Positions 27,201-41,614 are shown, counted from the first letter of the stretch. The stretch: DNA of 64,000 nt from Turnera subulata (GCA_028386065.3 JAKUCV010001727.1:26423-90422), one strand, 5' to 3'. The notes: a model not told the origin generated them from the sequence alone. Made by a program: numbers and translations.

Positions 27201-29261
27201 CTCCTGAAATGATTGCACAATTTTCAAGTATTATATCAACAAAATGAATAACGGGTTAGCAAGACAAAAGGTACAAAAAGACTTGGGGCTGCTCACCAGA
27301 CTTTTTCTGAGACCAAAAAAAATGCATCACATGCATGATTGGAAATGATATGCAAAGCAAAAAAGAGAAGTCATACTCACATAGTTTGGGAAGATAACCA
27401 TATCAACATTTCGAGGTACTTCTGACAGCAATTGTCTCAGCGAATATTCACGAGCTCCGGCAGGATGAATTAGCTCATCGGTGTCAAGATGGATAATCCA
27501 ATCCATGCCAGCCTCCTAGAATTAAACCAATTAAATAAATCTTTTCAATCAGTAAGACAATTTATGCTGTTCAGGAACAGCTTCACGAGAAAAAAGAAAA
27601 TGGCCAATAGTTTATGCTGTTATTCAAGAATTAACATGCATACCCTTGCCATAACAATTGCCATTTCCATGTTGAGAGATTGCTTCACAAATAACTCATA
27701 ATTGCACGGTTTGAAGAAGAAGCTTGACAACCAAGTCTCATTCCAGATCCGGCTGAATAAAGAATTTTGCATACATTAAAACGATTCGCAAAATAAAATG
27801 CAGTAGAACAAGTTTATAAATGAACATGTATCTGCCTGTTATTCCATCACACACCATAACACATATCTCCGTCTTACTAAGAGCACAGATGATCAATGAA
27901 GACTTCTATCTATATTTTCAGTTTGGCCTCGATACAAACAACAATCACGCACTGAAGAAATTGTAATCACCTTTTAGCTTGTTTTTCCTCTAATTCCCTT
28001 GTTCTATATATGACTTGAATGCCCTGCAAAAGGAGGATTGCACAGTCTATAACAATGTAAATTTTAAAAATTGGAAGCAGTTGATCAAAGCCACACTCAG
28101 CACAAACGCATAGTTGTTTATCAGATAGCAAGGAAATACTAAAGAGGAAACACGAGATTAATACTCACTGGTATACTTTCCAAGACTTTAGAAACATCAG
28201 GGGTGGCAGCTTTCCCTTCCACAAAAAGGAAAAAAGTGGAAACTCCCATAACTTTGTGATAGAATATCCAAGGCAAAGTCTGTTCTAAGCCAGCAGAAGT
28301 GCTCGTTGTGATACATATCTGGAAAGCAGTATAATCCAAAAAGAAATATGTGACGAAGAGTATTTATGGCTCCATTGTAAAAGGAGGAAAAAAGAAGAAG
28401 ATGATGACATCGTGATTGGCACAAGCAACTCAAATAAAGCACACAAAAGGAAAAAAATAAACAAACTAGCATCTCACTGCCACAAGATTTGCCAAGTTGT
28501 TTGCCCGATTAAATGACCAACATATAACTCAACTCCAGGTAAGTGAAACTGAGGAACCGCATGTGTGAAAGTCAAAACTCAATCTCGATCATCAAATATT
28601 ATCTGAATTATGTAGGAAAATGAAAAACTTTTAGTATTTTAAGGAACGGAAATTACAAAAGCCATGAGATGAATAAAACAGCAGTCGATTTTTTAATAAA
28701 CAAAAACCAAGATACTAGTCATAAATGAAGCATGCCCCACCCCACCTGAATCAGCATTTCCCAGATACCGGATCCGAAAATCCATACCCGGAACCCAATC
28801 AACCAACAGGAACCAAAAAAAAACACACACACACACACACACGGGCACACTACAAACACGCAAACAAAGACGTACCCACCAAAGATCAAACATCCAGCGA
28901 AAAAGCAAAGCAGTAAAGAACTGACCTTGGGCTTGAGATCCGCCGACCCGAACCCGAACTTCCAGTCCCTGAAATAAGGGAAAGCCAGGGAACGGCTCTG
29001 ACCCAGAAGATCGGAGCAACCGGAACCGGAGGCCTTGGCGGAGGAGGAGGTCTTGCCGGAGAGGGTGGAGTCCATGCCGGGGAACTGGCGGTGGTCGGGG
29101 GGCCAGCGGGCGAGGGGGTCGGTCAGCCCGCCCCGCCATTGGAGGAGGAATGCGAAGGCGGCGAGGGCGAGAGGGAGAAGAGTCAAGAGGAGTATGAGAC
29201 GCGAAGTGGAGGAGTGCTGGGAAGAGACAGAGGTGGTGGGTCTCGAACCCAAACCCGCCAT
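24287..29261 (-). CDS. Glycosyltransferase family 92 (DUF23) protein
   Basis: Predicted Golgi type II glycosyltransferase of family GT92. Plant members include beta-1,4-galactan synthases, but the acceptor of this subgroup is not something I can state. Exons: 29261-28926, 28318-28169, 28023-27971, 27752-27644, 27515-27381, 27203-27159, 26850-26663, 25511-25370, 25016-24970, 24794-24707, 24556-24287. All are in phase, giving 520 residues. A signal anchor ([19 protein letters not shown]) lies at ~23-41. The catalytic domain opens with [17 protein letters not shown] (~113), and the metal-binding DTD is in HLDTDEL (~227-229). Further conserved pieces are [20 protein letters not shown] and [11 protein letters not shown]. 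The C-terminal ~90 residues are Ser-rich and probably disordered. The start is the ATG before AGLGSRPTT. An intron between exons 7 and 8 exceeds 1.1 kb, and intron 6 contains a SINE relic. Confidence 0.92.
26245..26390. repeat. ~72-bp imperfect tandem duplication in a GT92 intron
   Basis: Two neighbouring copies share TTTCCAA(A/C)CATC, AGCAAGTT, ATTGAAGAAAA, CATGAAG or CCTGAAG, and TAGACCTT. They lie in the long intron between exons 7 and 8. They are diverged by roughly a quarter of positions by eye, so the duplication is old. Confidence 0.6.
27063..27118 (-). mobile_element. Decayed SINE fragment in a GT92 intron
   Basis: The minus strand reads ATTCAAGTCCCACCTTAAAT, then CGACTAGTTTC and a poly(A) run. 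It corresponds to the 3' half of the SINE at 59769-59863 (GTTCGAGTCCCACCTTCATC ... CGACTAGTATAAAAAAA). The box B-like motif has decayed and the box A half is absent. Confidence 0.6.
28823..28842. repeat. (AC)n microsatellite
   Basis: Uninterrupted AC run of about ten units in GT92 intron 1. Confidence 0.85.
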
Positions 29262-29426
29262 GAGAGGAGGAGAGTGAAGAAGAGAAGAAGACACAGAGAC
29301 TGGTGCATATATATATAAACAATATGGTTTTGTTTTGGTATTATAGTAAATGTTGATACTAATAACTATTCCATTTTTCTAAATCAAACGCTGTTTGCGT
29401 TAATTTGAAAGGGAAACAACAACACA

Positions 29427-29449
29427 GAGGAGGAGGAGGAGGAGGAGGA
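29427..29449. repeat. (GGA)n microsatellite
   Basis: About seven GGA units upstream of the GT92 gene. Confidence 0.8.
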
Positions 29450-29590
29450 AGGAGGGGCCTTTGTCGTTCGTTACAGATGTGTGTAGTTATTGCCGTCCTT
29501 CACTTCTTTTGTTCCTTTTCTGCAATCGTTTTTTTTTTTCCTGTTGTTTTTTCTTTGCTTTATTTCCTAATGAAGGTTTGTGTTTTTGTA

Positions 29591-29627
<37 letters not shown>
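29591..29627. repeat. (AT)n(GT)n compound microsatellite
   Basis: About thirteen AT units directly followed by about five GT units. Confidence 0.85.
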
Positions 29628-30245
29628 CCTTAATTCAAGGTGGTGGTGGTGGTGTTTAATGTTGTTTTTTTGTCTTTACTCTCTTTTAAATGTTAATTAA
29701 ATAAGGAAATTATGTGTAATGGGGTTTTTCCTTTCTTTGTTTCAGTTTTTTTTGTGCTGCATTATGTCCCATACGCTACGCATTGATTGTGACGATGAAA
29801 CAGAATGCATGTGAAGAAGAAAGAATGAACAACATTTGTATCCAATCCAACTGGGCCATACTTAATCCTTTGTACTTTCTGTCACACAAATTGTATTGTT
29901 CTTCCTTTTTAATTATCAAATTAGTGTTCCCATCTTAGGACTTGTTTGTTTTCCCAATTTAATGGCTATTATTTGGGAATTGGATATACACATTAATACA
30001 ACGTACTACATGGTATGTTCATGTTTATAGTACGTAAAATTTGTAAATTTTTGGTAGTAATAAATATGATTTTCCATTTACACAAAATAGTCTTTAGGTT
30101 TTCCCATTCTTCCTCTCAAGTTTTATTTATTTTCCTCATTTAAGGCCTACACTTTAGGGTGTGAATAGATATACATATACCAGCACAACATATTTATTTT
30201 CCTCATTTAAAGCCTATAATCAGTTGTACAAATATAGATTAGTAC

Positions 30246-30611
30246 AGTTAGGTTATAAAACCTGTCCCGGCAATTGATCCGTTTCAGTGACCAGGTCGCG
30301 GTTTAGAGATTAACTAAGATTCAACCGGGTCTAACTGATATTAAAATTAATAGTAAACATATATAATTTTTTTAACAAAGGTCCAATCAGAGGTCTAATC
30401 ATGATATGACCAAGGCAAAATTTTGAAAATTTTAACTTTTAACCCCAAAAAAACCGGAAATTGATCAATAAACCCGAAAAACCAGAGAGCCCGTCAAGAC
30501 CCGGCCGGTTTTTTGAAGGGTACAACCCAGAGGGGTAAAAAATCCAGAATTGTCTCCGGGTCAAAGTTACCCGGGCCGGCCGGTCTGGTCCGGGTTTGAC
30601 AACCATTAGAC
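30246..30611. mobile_element. Decayed TIR element related to the 442-bp insertion
   Basis: The left end GTTATAAAACCTGTCCCGG faces the inverted right end CCGGGTTTGACAACC, as in the 18103-18544 element (ATTAAACCTGGCCCGG). The interior has the same CCGG-rich flavour near the ends. A 14-bp direct repeat ATATAGATTAGTAC lies outside it (30232-30245 and 30627-30640), but with TA-rich DNA between the right TIR and the repeat, so its role as TSD is uncertain. Confidence 0.5.
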
Positions 30612-30640
30612 AATATATATATACATATATAGATTAGTAC

Positions 30641-32482
30641 TCTTTTTCCCCAAAATTATTACAGGAAAATCGTACCCTCGACAGGGATTAAAAATCGTGG
30701 ATACAAGAAAAAAAATACATAAGTGAAAACTTTTTTGCTAAATTATATATTTATAACAATTGGCCATGTAATTATTTTGTTAGCAGTCCACCCACGTATT
30801 GATTTTACTTTTTTTTTTATTCTTTTACCCTCTCTTTTCTTTTTTACTTCCTTCTGTCGTTTTTTAAGTTCTATAGGTTTGATAATGTAGAATTTAGAAG
30901 TGGCTAATTCAAATCTTCCCAAAGTTAAATAGGTGAATTGACGAAAGGAAAAAGTTAAATGGCCAAAAGTAAAATAACTAATAAATTTAGTTGTGTAAAT
31001 TGTACCTAAAATCCTAATTGATACATTTTCCAAAGTTAAATGGGTGAATTGATACTAAAGAAAAGTTAAATGGCCCAAGTAGTGTATTAACAAAATTAAG
31101 ATATGTAAATTGTAATTTAGCCAAAAAGTTTAATGCATTAGCCTTAAAAGTGTTGAAACTGTTTTGATTGAGCTACAAAGATAATGAGTTTAAATCATAT
31201 GAACCAATACATTTTGAGTTTGAGACATTTAGGCTTATTAGGCGTGATATCCTTTATTTGAATACTAAAATCTCTCTAATATTCAATTTGGAAACGAAAA
31301 AAAGGCTCGTTGGTGACGTGCTGCAATGAATACGAGGAAGAAAACAGAAGCGCCAAGAGAGGACGTTGAAACCTATCCAGATTAGGTGGTAATGCGGTGG
31401 AACTCATTTCAGGAGAGTATGACATATGCATCATCAACTCTATATGGATTAAGGTCCAAAAGAAACATCAACTCTCTATCTAGATTCAGAACATAAAAGA
31501 AAAATTTTAGCCTGGAAGATCTTGGAACCAATCCAATCTTACCATATATCCACCTAAAAGGGCATCCATTAGTTTCAGATAATGATATTGTACGGCATCA
31601 TTATTATCATGCCACTAATTATTCTCGCCATGTAAGGTTTCTAAGTGGTGGTACTTTTGAATCATCCAGCAAAGCTGCCAGTTTTCTCTTGCCACCTAAC
31701 AGAGCAGCTGATGCTGCGAGAGCATGAAAAAGCGAAAGGAACAAATGATAAAGAATTATATTATTAGATTCATCTTATATAGCTCCATATAGAAAATAAA
31801 AGTAATATATGATAAATAGTTTTATCATTTTCGTGATATACATAAATCAATAATTACTTATAAAGAGATTGAGATCCTCTCCTATAAAGTTATGTCCTGT
31901 TGGTTGAATCGTGGTCATAATTTTCAAAATTATTGATGAGAATTTATTTTTACCTTATTTAATTTTTTTAGTTTTTCTTACCTTACATATTTTAGAGCCA
32001 TTGATTAAACAAATCAACGGTATTTATTTAACAGAATCTCTCCTGTTGAATACTGTACAAGAGAGGATCCAAATCCTAAATAAAGTAGCCTAATAGATTT
32101 GTGGTATAAAAATTATGTAGGTTAAATGTGTTAAGATGGACATCTTACCATTTGCAACCAGCGCTGTGGACTGATGTTAGCATTGAATTCTAATATAAAT
32201 TAGAAAACAAAACCGATATAATCCATAAAAGAAAATCGATTATCTTCTTTTATCTATTGTTTACAAAGTAGGATACTTTGAATTGAATAAGAAAGATTCT
32301 CAGCTAAAAAAGGATAAAGTTACAGGGTATGGCGTTTGCTACTATTAATTTGAGCACATATGAGCCACGTGGTGCAAGATTAAGATAATGCAACAACCTT
32401 TTAAAAGCCTTTAAATAGAAATCAATGACGCTTTAAAGAATGCTTGGACAATCAAATTTTGGAGAGCTTTTCAATCTAAAAG
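30641..32482. other. Intergenic region between GT92 and FPGS
   Basis: AT-rich, with no gene recognised. AAAGTTAAATGG(G/C)-type motifs recur at about 30918-31075, a short diverged repeat cluster. A possible small TIR element is listed separately at 31868-32074. The right end should hold the FPGS 3' UTR. Confidence 0.5.
31868..32074. mobile_element. Possible small TIR element (MITE-like)
   Basis: Left ATTGAGATCCTCTCCT faces right AGAGAGGATCCAAAT, giving TIRs of roughly 14 bp with mismatches. The interior is AT-rich and non-coding. No convincing target duplication was found, so the call is tentative. Confidence 0.4.
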
Positions 32483-35400
32483 TCATCTCCTTATTAGCTT
32501 TAGTACATCTCCAACCAGGTGCATTGACCCAGTGACAAGAACCTGCATTTTACAACCACAAATTATGATAGCCGGTTAACTCTATTGTCTTCAATTCTGT
32601 GAAGTTTCAACTCATGCAATAAAGAGCATACCCTGCCTACTAGTGGCTATGTATAGCAAAAAGTAAGGGAAAGCTATATATGTTCAGAAAAAGCAGAAAA
32701 GGGGACAACTGGACAACATATTACTCTTTTTGTTTCTTGCAACAGTTGATTGTTGGCAAACAGAAGTGATATTTTAGAAAAAGCCATCCAATTTCTAAGA
32801 AGGCTGCTAAATAGAGAGCAAGAAAGAGAAACCTTCGTCTGAAGGAATGAATGAACAGGAAAAGTCTTGAGAAGGAAAAGCAAAAGCCTAAAACTGTCAA
32901 TTGGGGGACCTCGTTTATTTATTTATTTGCTAATTTTTTTTAATATTTAAGAGAGTTCATCATTTAATAACAAGTAGGGCAATCATTTCACTAAGCATAT
33001 TCTGTATCAAAGGACAGTCTTTACCTGAATTCTTAGAGAAGGATTTTGTCTAACACAACCCCTTAGCCATTTTATTGTCAATGGCAATGAAGGAATGACT
33101 GCACTACAAGCAAAATATCCATTGGCAGGACTGCAACGAGAAGCATCCTCATAAAGAAATTCATGAGGTGGTAAGGTCTCTGCAATTTCCGCGCTGCTTA
33201 GCTTGTCAGATGCAGCATCTGCATATGCATTCGCATGTCGATGTCAAAATCCAAAAAAAGACTTTTGAGGATGCTGCTTATCATTTGGTGAAATGACAAG
33301 AAAAGAATACGACAAAGAATTATGCCTTGCAACAAAAAAGAATTATTCATGAAACGTAAATTCTTTTACCATCTAATAATCCAAATAATGCAAACAGGAA
33401 ATTGGTAAACAAGTAACAATTGGGAAATAAGTTACAGGGAAGAAAAAGAAAAGCAGCATACTATCACCGCGCCAGGTGGAAGAATTTCTGTTAAAAAGAT
33501 AATTTAATGCCAGTTAGACTATATGAAGCCTAAAGCCACTAAACAATAAGAGCTCAAGCTTCCTTCATCTAGCCATCACAGTTAAAACATCACTCTCCCA
33601 TCCATTTTCTTGTTAAACTCTACAATAAAAAGACATTGGGAGAAGGAAGCGGAAATATAATAGCCAATATGAGATCAAGCTGGGATTTGTTGTTCGCTAC
33701 TATTTGGCAAACCAAGCATTTACTGGCAGTAGGACCAAACAAAGCATTTACTTGCAATTACTATCCACAAATAAAAAAGGAAGTTACACAGTCACAACGA
33801 AATAAACAAGACAAGAAAGGATTTGCAAGAAGCCCAAAGAAAACTACCACTCGCATGTATGATCCTCTCCCAAAGCCTCTGTAGGCCGAACTGCCATGAC
33901 AGATCCCTGCTAGAATTTTCTGGAAGAATGGCCGAAGAACCAGAAGTGACCTTGCTGTATTTGGACATGCTTGGAACAAAAATGGCTTTCGAGAAGTATG
34001 TACCTGAAAATGATTATTTCATCTCAGATGCATCATTTCCCATACCTAAGCAAATATAAGGTGGAAAATTGTCATCCCTCAGTAAGGGAACTAGCTCAAG
34101 TAAATCTTCTGTCAGATAGATAAGGGCATATTCAATTTCACTAACGTGTGCAAGGCCTAATAAAACTTCCTTAAACCTCAATATCATTTGCAAAAAACTT
34201 CTCAATACATAAAATCAAATCAGAAAGAGTTTCAATAGTTGTTTGGTAAAACCCACAAAATCAGTCTTAGTAGTTCTGAAAATAGAATATAGATTCTAAG
34301 GGACAACTTTTAGAATGGCTTGTAAACATCACAAAGTATACTTAAAGGGTAGCCACAGCTAAGAACTTCCACGGCATGATCAAAACCATCTTTTCAAGAT
34401 ATAAAGGCTGTCAAAGTGTCAAGAGGCAGCCGCAATAGGGCAAGAAATGGAAAGGGAGGCTCACTTAAGTAACATAACAAGACAACATACCAGCAAATGT
34501 AAAGGTTTTTCGTATTAGCTGATCTCTTCAGTTACATAACAGGACGACACACCAGAAGATGCAAAATGGTTCCTATTAGTAGCACGATGGCATACTGAGG
34601 CCAGAATTACAGTAAATAAAGTCTTATAGATAGAGTGGCCAAGAGATACCCCTTTTCCAAGGTTCCATATTCAGAGGAAAAGAATGACGTTTCTTGCTTA
34701 AGGGAATCACAAGAGAAGCAATACCTGATAAGGCACATGAAGTCACTAGCTGTGGAAGCAAAATTTGTGGATCCCTTACCTCCATGCAGTTGAATAACAG
34801 AATCTACAAGATTTGACAAGCTAATAACTATGACCAGAATCAATAACTTATGTAGCAAGCAAAACAAAGAACCTGAGAGGACCAATACATGCAGAGGAGG
34901 AAACAGTTCAAACTGGAACCTCCAATTAGAATTAGAAACTCACTGATTAATGCAAATTTTACCTTTTTGGATGTCTTCTGGAGCTCATTTCTATCGCCCC
35001 TTCCATTCTCTACGCATTGATTTTCCCAACCTTCCTTTATACGTCTGATACCATGGAAAGATGATGGAAACAAAGATGGTGATTGCAATTTTTCTTCAAC
35101 AGCGCTAGAAAACCATTTGGCACAAACCTCCATGCTTTCTGGAGTGTGAGCTCCATCCAAGTAGAAAATTAAATCACCGTAGGACGTTCCAGCTGCTTCT
35201 GATGAAGAATAGGAGTTTGGATGAGAATCATAAACAATTTGACCCCTACCGGATAGATGTGCTTTTGATAGGCCTCGAAGAAATGCCTCTGGCAAATTAG
35301 AATCCTCCTTATCCTGCCACCATTCCACAAAAAGTCATTAACCATTCTGCCATTGTCAGCCAATAATCATTCTGAGAAGTTGACAAGTCAAGAACTTATG

Positions 35401-38400
35401 GTCAACAACCAAAAACACAATGAATATTATCATATTCTGCTGGATTCACAAACTGTAGTAAATTCCTAGCAAGATCAACAAACCAACTGAAAAAAACAGA
35501 AACCGGAGACGTGCACCATATTCATGGTATATTATGCATTGGGTGTATGAACTGACATAATGATCCTATGGCTGTACACTTTGGTGCAGTACTATAAGCA
35601 CATATCCATACATATAATTCAAACATTTACGATAAAACATGAGTCTCATATATACACACGCATGTATGCGGGGCATTCTAACTATATTTATTGCATTCTT
35701 TGGCATCTCAGTTGTTAAACCTACAATAAAATCCTAGGTTTTCATACATTTGAGCTACTGTTTGCAATGATAATTCAGTCACAGATAATGAGGGTCTATA
35801 ATGTCAGGTTAAAAGGAATTCAGGGACTCAAGTCTTGGGCTTTTTTTGGGGTACCAGGCACTAATATGCACAATAAAATCTATAGAGCCAACATGTAAAA
35901 TCTTGAGGATGATAGTATTAGAAAAAAACCAAGTAAGATAGTTCAGGTTATTAAAACCTGAAGGATCACTCTACGACAAAGAATGGGAGAACTTTACAAG
36001 TTTAGAGGCAAAGATGACAGCGTAATGTATGGCTTTTGGTGAAAGATAAGTGATAGCAAATGATAGACTAAAACTAACAGTTTGAAATAGCTTCTTCCAG
36101 TTTCCAGTTCTTTGAAGCCAGCATCTACACAAGGAAACAGCAAGACCAGCATTATGGAACTGATGATCACCAGCCAGGCCAAGATTTACTCCATCCAACT
36201 GTTTACAACCAAGAGGAGCCACTACTTTCAGGGGAACCTGCAATGAGCACAATTAGGTTGATAAAAAATGTCAGTGCTAAAATTCTTGTACCTGCATGTC
36301 TGCAACTGTGCATAAAAGCTTTGAGGGCTTAGAAATTTGACGTTTAAAAACTGGGCTTCGGTATTGAAGATTACAACTTTCAGGATGACTAAAATCCCAC
36401 AAGTCATACTCTTCTATTAAAGAGAATAACATGTTTTTGACCCATTGTTTCTATTTTAGCATTGTGATTCTGAAGACACCACAATTATGACAGTCATAAA
36501 AAGTTTCACCAATAGTTGCATTATGTGCCTCAGCCTTTTAATAGGACAACAATCTATGTTTGGTTCTCTGAAGGATACTTATACCAAGTCTAAAAGCTAG
36601 CATCTGAGCAAATGATAAGGAATGTACTTTGTGCTGATATCATCAATTCAGTGATTTAACTAACAATTTTTTTGTAAACAGAGGTTACAAAACATAATAT
36701 AAGATTCTTTATGTTTCACTGAACTAAGCGATTACCATCAGTTCACGGGCCCTCTCTTGAAGGACATCCATTGCTTCAGAGACTTGGGATACAGTATACG
36801 CAGGAACTTGAGGCTTCAGGAGCAGGGAACATCAATCCAATTCAGAAATTACTTGTAAAATACTGCCACTAGAATAATCAAAACAGATATATTCCTATAA
36901 ATAACCAATTCTCAAAGGGAAACCAACCTCATCCTAGTTTTAGCTGTTAACAACTAAGTTTTGTACCTTGAATATTCCAGCCTTGTGCGAAGCAATCTGT
37001 CCCAGAGTATTACCTGCATGACAGAATACAATGTACTCTAAGAAACCTTAGTCAAATCCTAGTGCAAATGAGACCAAAAGTTACATCAGAAAACCAACAC
37101 TTCTATAAATGGCAGACCTAGAGTTTCAGTATGATCCATTCCCAATGAAGTAATGCCACAAACAACAGGTTCTTTAATCTGCAAGGAACAAAATCGCATC
37201 ATGAGAAAAAAATTTAGTGGACCTAACAATTCCTTTAATCTCACAATTCACTCAAAGAAATGCAAAGCAGAAGAATAACATTCTTGTCCGTCATCTAACT
37301 TCCATAATAGTAAAACAGGTTCTACTATAGCAAATCTAACACTTCAAGGAAGAGAAACACACCACATTAGTTGAGTCCTCTTTTCCCCCAACACCGACTT
37401 CAATAATAGCAACATCCACCTGCCCAAAGGAAAAGGAAGAAAAAATTACTCTAAGAGAACAAGACAAGTTTCTTAGCAACTGACATCAATATGAAGGATC
37501 AACTGTTTAACAAAAAGCATTAAAATAAAAATAAGACAACAGACAGACGGACACACAGATTTGCTTAGAGTTATTAGTGCTAAAACAAATGTATAACATT
37601 GATACCCATTGTATACAGGATAAGTGTACACTTTAATGAGCAACTAAATCAATCCAGTTTGATATAGAATCTATCTGGCTCTTTATCAAAGTTTATGCAA
37701 AACAACCCAAAGTACAGAAATGTTATCAAATAGCTTTGGTAAGATGACCACACTCTTTATACGCCAATCCATTTGATTGAGGGAAATAGTTTTTATGGCG
37801 CTGGCCAAAAATGAAATATGCAGGGACTTTAGCCATTGTATAATTTGCATTTTATGATGCCAAAATGCATATCAAGAGACAGGGTTCACGATAAGACCAC
37901 TCATCTGTTAGGCTGTTCAGCCTAAACAGCGGATGGGGAACCTTAAATGATATAATCAAGGCTGAACAATATGTAAGAAAACTTAAACCACGCAACTAAA
38001 TGCTCAATCAACTTGTAACTCAGTCATGCTCCTGTCTTTCAAGTGGGTAAGGTCTCAAGCTCAATTCCTTCCCTAAAAAATTCTTGCTAATATGAAAAGA
38101 AAAAAAGGGATGTGTAACAAACCTGTTCACAGAGAAATATTTTAAATGCTAGGACAGTGAGGAACTGAAATAGTGGGGGCATGGGTAGGTCCTCTGTCAC
38201 CTTTTCCTGAAAATTAAACCTCAACAATGAGTTAACTGTCACTCATACGATGTGATTTTGAAGTAGATGAAAACATTGAATTTGAGAAGTCACAGTTCAC
38301 AAAACTTCCAGCAGAGATCATCATAAGGACCTAGCAATGATCCATGTTAAATTTCCAAAAGTCAGAAATAACTTTACCATTTCGAGTAAACCTGTCAAGT

Positions 38401-41203
38401 TGATAACAGAGTTATTCTTTGCCCTCTGAACCAGTTTAGCTGACTTCTAAGATCGTTAATTGACTAATGAATCTAGTGACATACTATTACAATAGTTAGC
38501 ATTAGCCATTGCCAAACAATAAAACAGAAGACCAAATGAAAATGAGAAGCCATGAACACTTCCTCGGCTGTAAAAAGAACCGAACTGCTAGCCAAAGGCT
38601 TAAGGTCAGAATGAAATAACATTTGTTCGATATTTAGTCATTATGATAGCAAACTATGCTTAAGCCACATGCTCAGCGAGAATCTTACATGAAAAATTAA
38701 ACAGTCTTTCATCAGTAAGTTATAACAGAATGATAAATCAAACACTTCAGCCTCTTATGTAACAGAGGATTACTGAGGAAAAGCACAGGAATTGACAAAT
38801 GGTCTTCTAAAGTCAATTAGTAAATACATACTATCTGTTAGAAATCAATTACTAATGAAGACAAAATTTTGTAATAAAAAGCATGTTATGTTTTGAAAAT
38901 TACTGAGGATCATGGAAAAACAGGATCAGTACCTTCAGCCGATTCCAGCAATCCCAAAAGTACACTATGAATTTATCTTCAGTTATGTCCAATCTGCAAA
39001 AGGGATCAAAAGTCAAACATAGATTAAGCTAGGAGTGAAACTTTAAAAGATACAAACAAACCAAAAAGATGACTTTAGTTTCCAACTAGTCATAAAGCAT
39101 ATAAACATGACCCCAATCCCTAGCCATGGACTCAGACTTTGTACTCTAGAATTAGAGTTTCCTAATCCTTCCATCAGCACCTCTTCTTACAAAGAGGACC
39201 TTCACCATGATGCTATTTGGATACTAAAGCCAGTGAACATAGAAGGAATTTAGCTAGTAATATAGTATGGCTCGATCTCTTATATTTCCTATGCAGAAAC
39301 CTGATGATCTTTGCACATAAATTGAAAAGAAAGAGAAGAATAAAATCAAACTGCCTCTCTGTCTTGCAGCAACCGAACCCCTCCATTTCGTTACCTGACA
39401 CTCTAGTTGACAGAGCCGTTTCTCGCTCTCATTCTAAGAGTCCAACCATTCCTAGCCAAACCAACAAACTGCCGTGACATACTAACTACCCAAGAACTAC
39501 CCTGTTTATCAACATTTGATTCATATAGCATGTGTCAGCCCAATAGATAGTAAAAAGTTCATCAATTTCGATACCAATCTTGGACATACGTCTTCCAAAC
39601 CATTGTCTTTTTATTAGGAATCATAATCATGAATCTCTCAGGCTAGCTGTATATGAAGAACAGTAGGAGAGGAAAGGAAAAAAAAGCTCAAGTAACATCC
39701 CAACATAAGATTCTAACCCATCTATGCGAAATCTCTCTCTGACATCAATTAGGTGAGGGGAAGTAAACAGCCCAGTTCGAAAACCAGATTCCCGCAAAAT
39801 GGCCTCACAGAATGTGCATGTTGATCCCTGAAACATAAAACGGTTGAGTAAGAAATTGAGTTGAAGAAAAAGTGTTTTCAAGTATTACGACCCTTGCTAA
39901 TATGACTCTATGATGTGAGATCCCTCAATCAAAATGCATGCATATATTCTAATTGTAGATACAATATATGAGACAGGCACACTAAGTAGTATTTTGTACT
40001 TCTTTTCTGTGACATGGGGCACATCCAGGAATCAGTGTGAAACACCTCACTATTTTTCTACAGAGTTGTATACGACTGAAACAATGCTGAAAATAAATCA
40101 AAATGACACTTCAAGTGCCAGGCATCTATATTAGAATGCAGTACCTTCCCTTTTGTCCCAGCAACATGGATAATCTTAAGATTCCCAATATGCTCTTCCA
40201 AATCTAGTATCTGCAGAGAAATATTCAACAATTGTCAATTAGGAAATTTTGCTCACTCAGGAAACAAAGATTAAAAGGAAAGAGAAACAATATGAGAATG
40301 GTATCCCATTTGTGAGAGATTAAAACATAAACTCCAAGAAGCACTTTCTGTTCCCATAACAGGTAAATAGGTCTATGAAACGATGCCAAACAGGTTAATC
40401 ACTCAGCCCATATAGCAAGGCTCCACAACTATGTCAAATGAGGAGTAATACGACTAGAGAACAGAGAATGGTTATAGTCTAATCAAGAAATTATGAAAGT
40501 AAGAGATCCTAAATGTCACATATCAGAAACTTAAACTAGTTTGCAGCTCCCCCTATGATATACACTTAAAAAAATCAATTGCAAAAATGCCAAAACTCTT
40601 GTCGCGGGTTACCTTGAGATACATCCTCATCCGGTCTAATTTTTCATATTTACCACCAACAGGCGAACGGTCTAGACGAGTCTGGCGTGTGATAAGAGAG
40701 GAAAGTGCCACCATGGTATCCTCATACGAAGTCGAAAGAGGCAGGCTGTCCCCATTATGTTTGGCATCACTCTCACTTTCCAGCCGTTCCACAGTTTGAG
40801 AAGACGACATCTTTAGATATCTAAAACCTGGAAATTGTTAGAGCCACAAACAAGTACTATTAGAAACTCACAATCAGTGCTGCTGACTCTTATAAACCAT
40901 ACTGTAAATTGATGTCATTTTCGGGGTGTACTATTCCGTGTTCAAGGTATCAACAACACAGCCACTTTTTAACATAATGTGTGCATTATTAGCTTTGAAC
41001 CTACCTTTAGCTTCAGAATTGTGCTTCTGGCGTCTACTAACAAGAATAAATGGGTGCACAGGAGCTGGCTTAAAGGAAAAACTCCGTGGTGGTGTTGTGG
41101 TGGTGGGAAATTGAGAATCCCTCTTATGGAAGTCTAAATAATCTCCAAAAGCACCACAATGTGGAAAAGTAGTTGTAGTACTAACAAGCACAGGAAACAG
41201 CAT
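32483..41203 (-). CDS. FPGS: Folylpolyglutamate synthase
   Basis: ATP-dependent Mur-ligase-family enzyme that adds gamma-linked glutamates to tetrahydrofolates, which retains folates in the cell and its organelles. Exons: 41203-41005, 40827-40613, 40210-40145, 39827-39718, 38993-38933, 38206-38123, 37419-37363, 37178-37118, 37013-36967, 36813-36736, 36237-36079, 35313-34963, 34803-34725, 34003-33848, 33218-33025, 32542-32483. They join in phase to 658 residues. The N-terminal ~65 residues are rich in Ser, Thr and Lys and look like an organelle-targeting peptide. Motifs: P-loop GTKGKGST (~156-163, split by an intron), [25 protein letters not shown], and [11 protein letters not shown] (Asp ~432). 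The C terminus [13 protein letters not shown] is family-typical. A second in-frame ATG at 40810 could start a form lacking the targeting peptide. All 16 exons appear intact. Confidence 0.95.
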
Positions 41204-41614
41204 CACCCCTGAAGACACAAAACATCTCTAAGAAATTGGAAAGTATCCAGCAGATAAAATTAAGGACTGGCAAGCAGCTAGCAGTAACTAACTAATAAAG
41301 ACTACTGTAAAATTAAGTGCTTCAATAATAAGGCAAAAGATGGTTTCTTGTACTAGTAGTGACTAATAAAGACTAATACTTTTTCTCATTTGGCCAGAGA
41401 AATAAAAAAAGAAGTAAAAGAGATCTCTCCACAATCCTATATTCACCGGATACTTCAGTTTTTTGTTTTCCACCTAAGTATAGTAAGAAAAAATAAAACC
41501 AAAGAGAAAAAAAAAAAAAGAAACACAACAGCGGACTTATCTGAAATAGAACAAGAAACCAACGAAACAAACAGGATAAAGAAAAAATACAATAACGAAA
41601 AAGGGAAAAAAAAA

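Larger units (their letters stand above)
29262..30231. other. GT92 5' flank with microsatellites
   Basis: No gene recognised. It contains the GT92 promoter region on the minus strand, with a (GGA)n run at about 29427-29449 and an (AT)n(GT)n run at 29591-29627. On the plus strand the motif TATTTTCCTCATTTAA occurs twice (about 30128 and 30193). Confidence 0.5.
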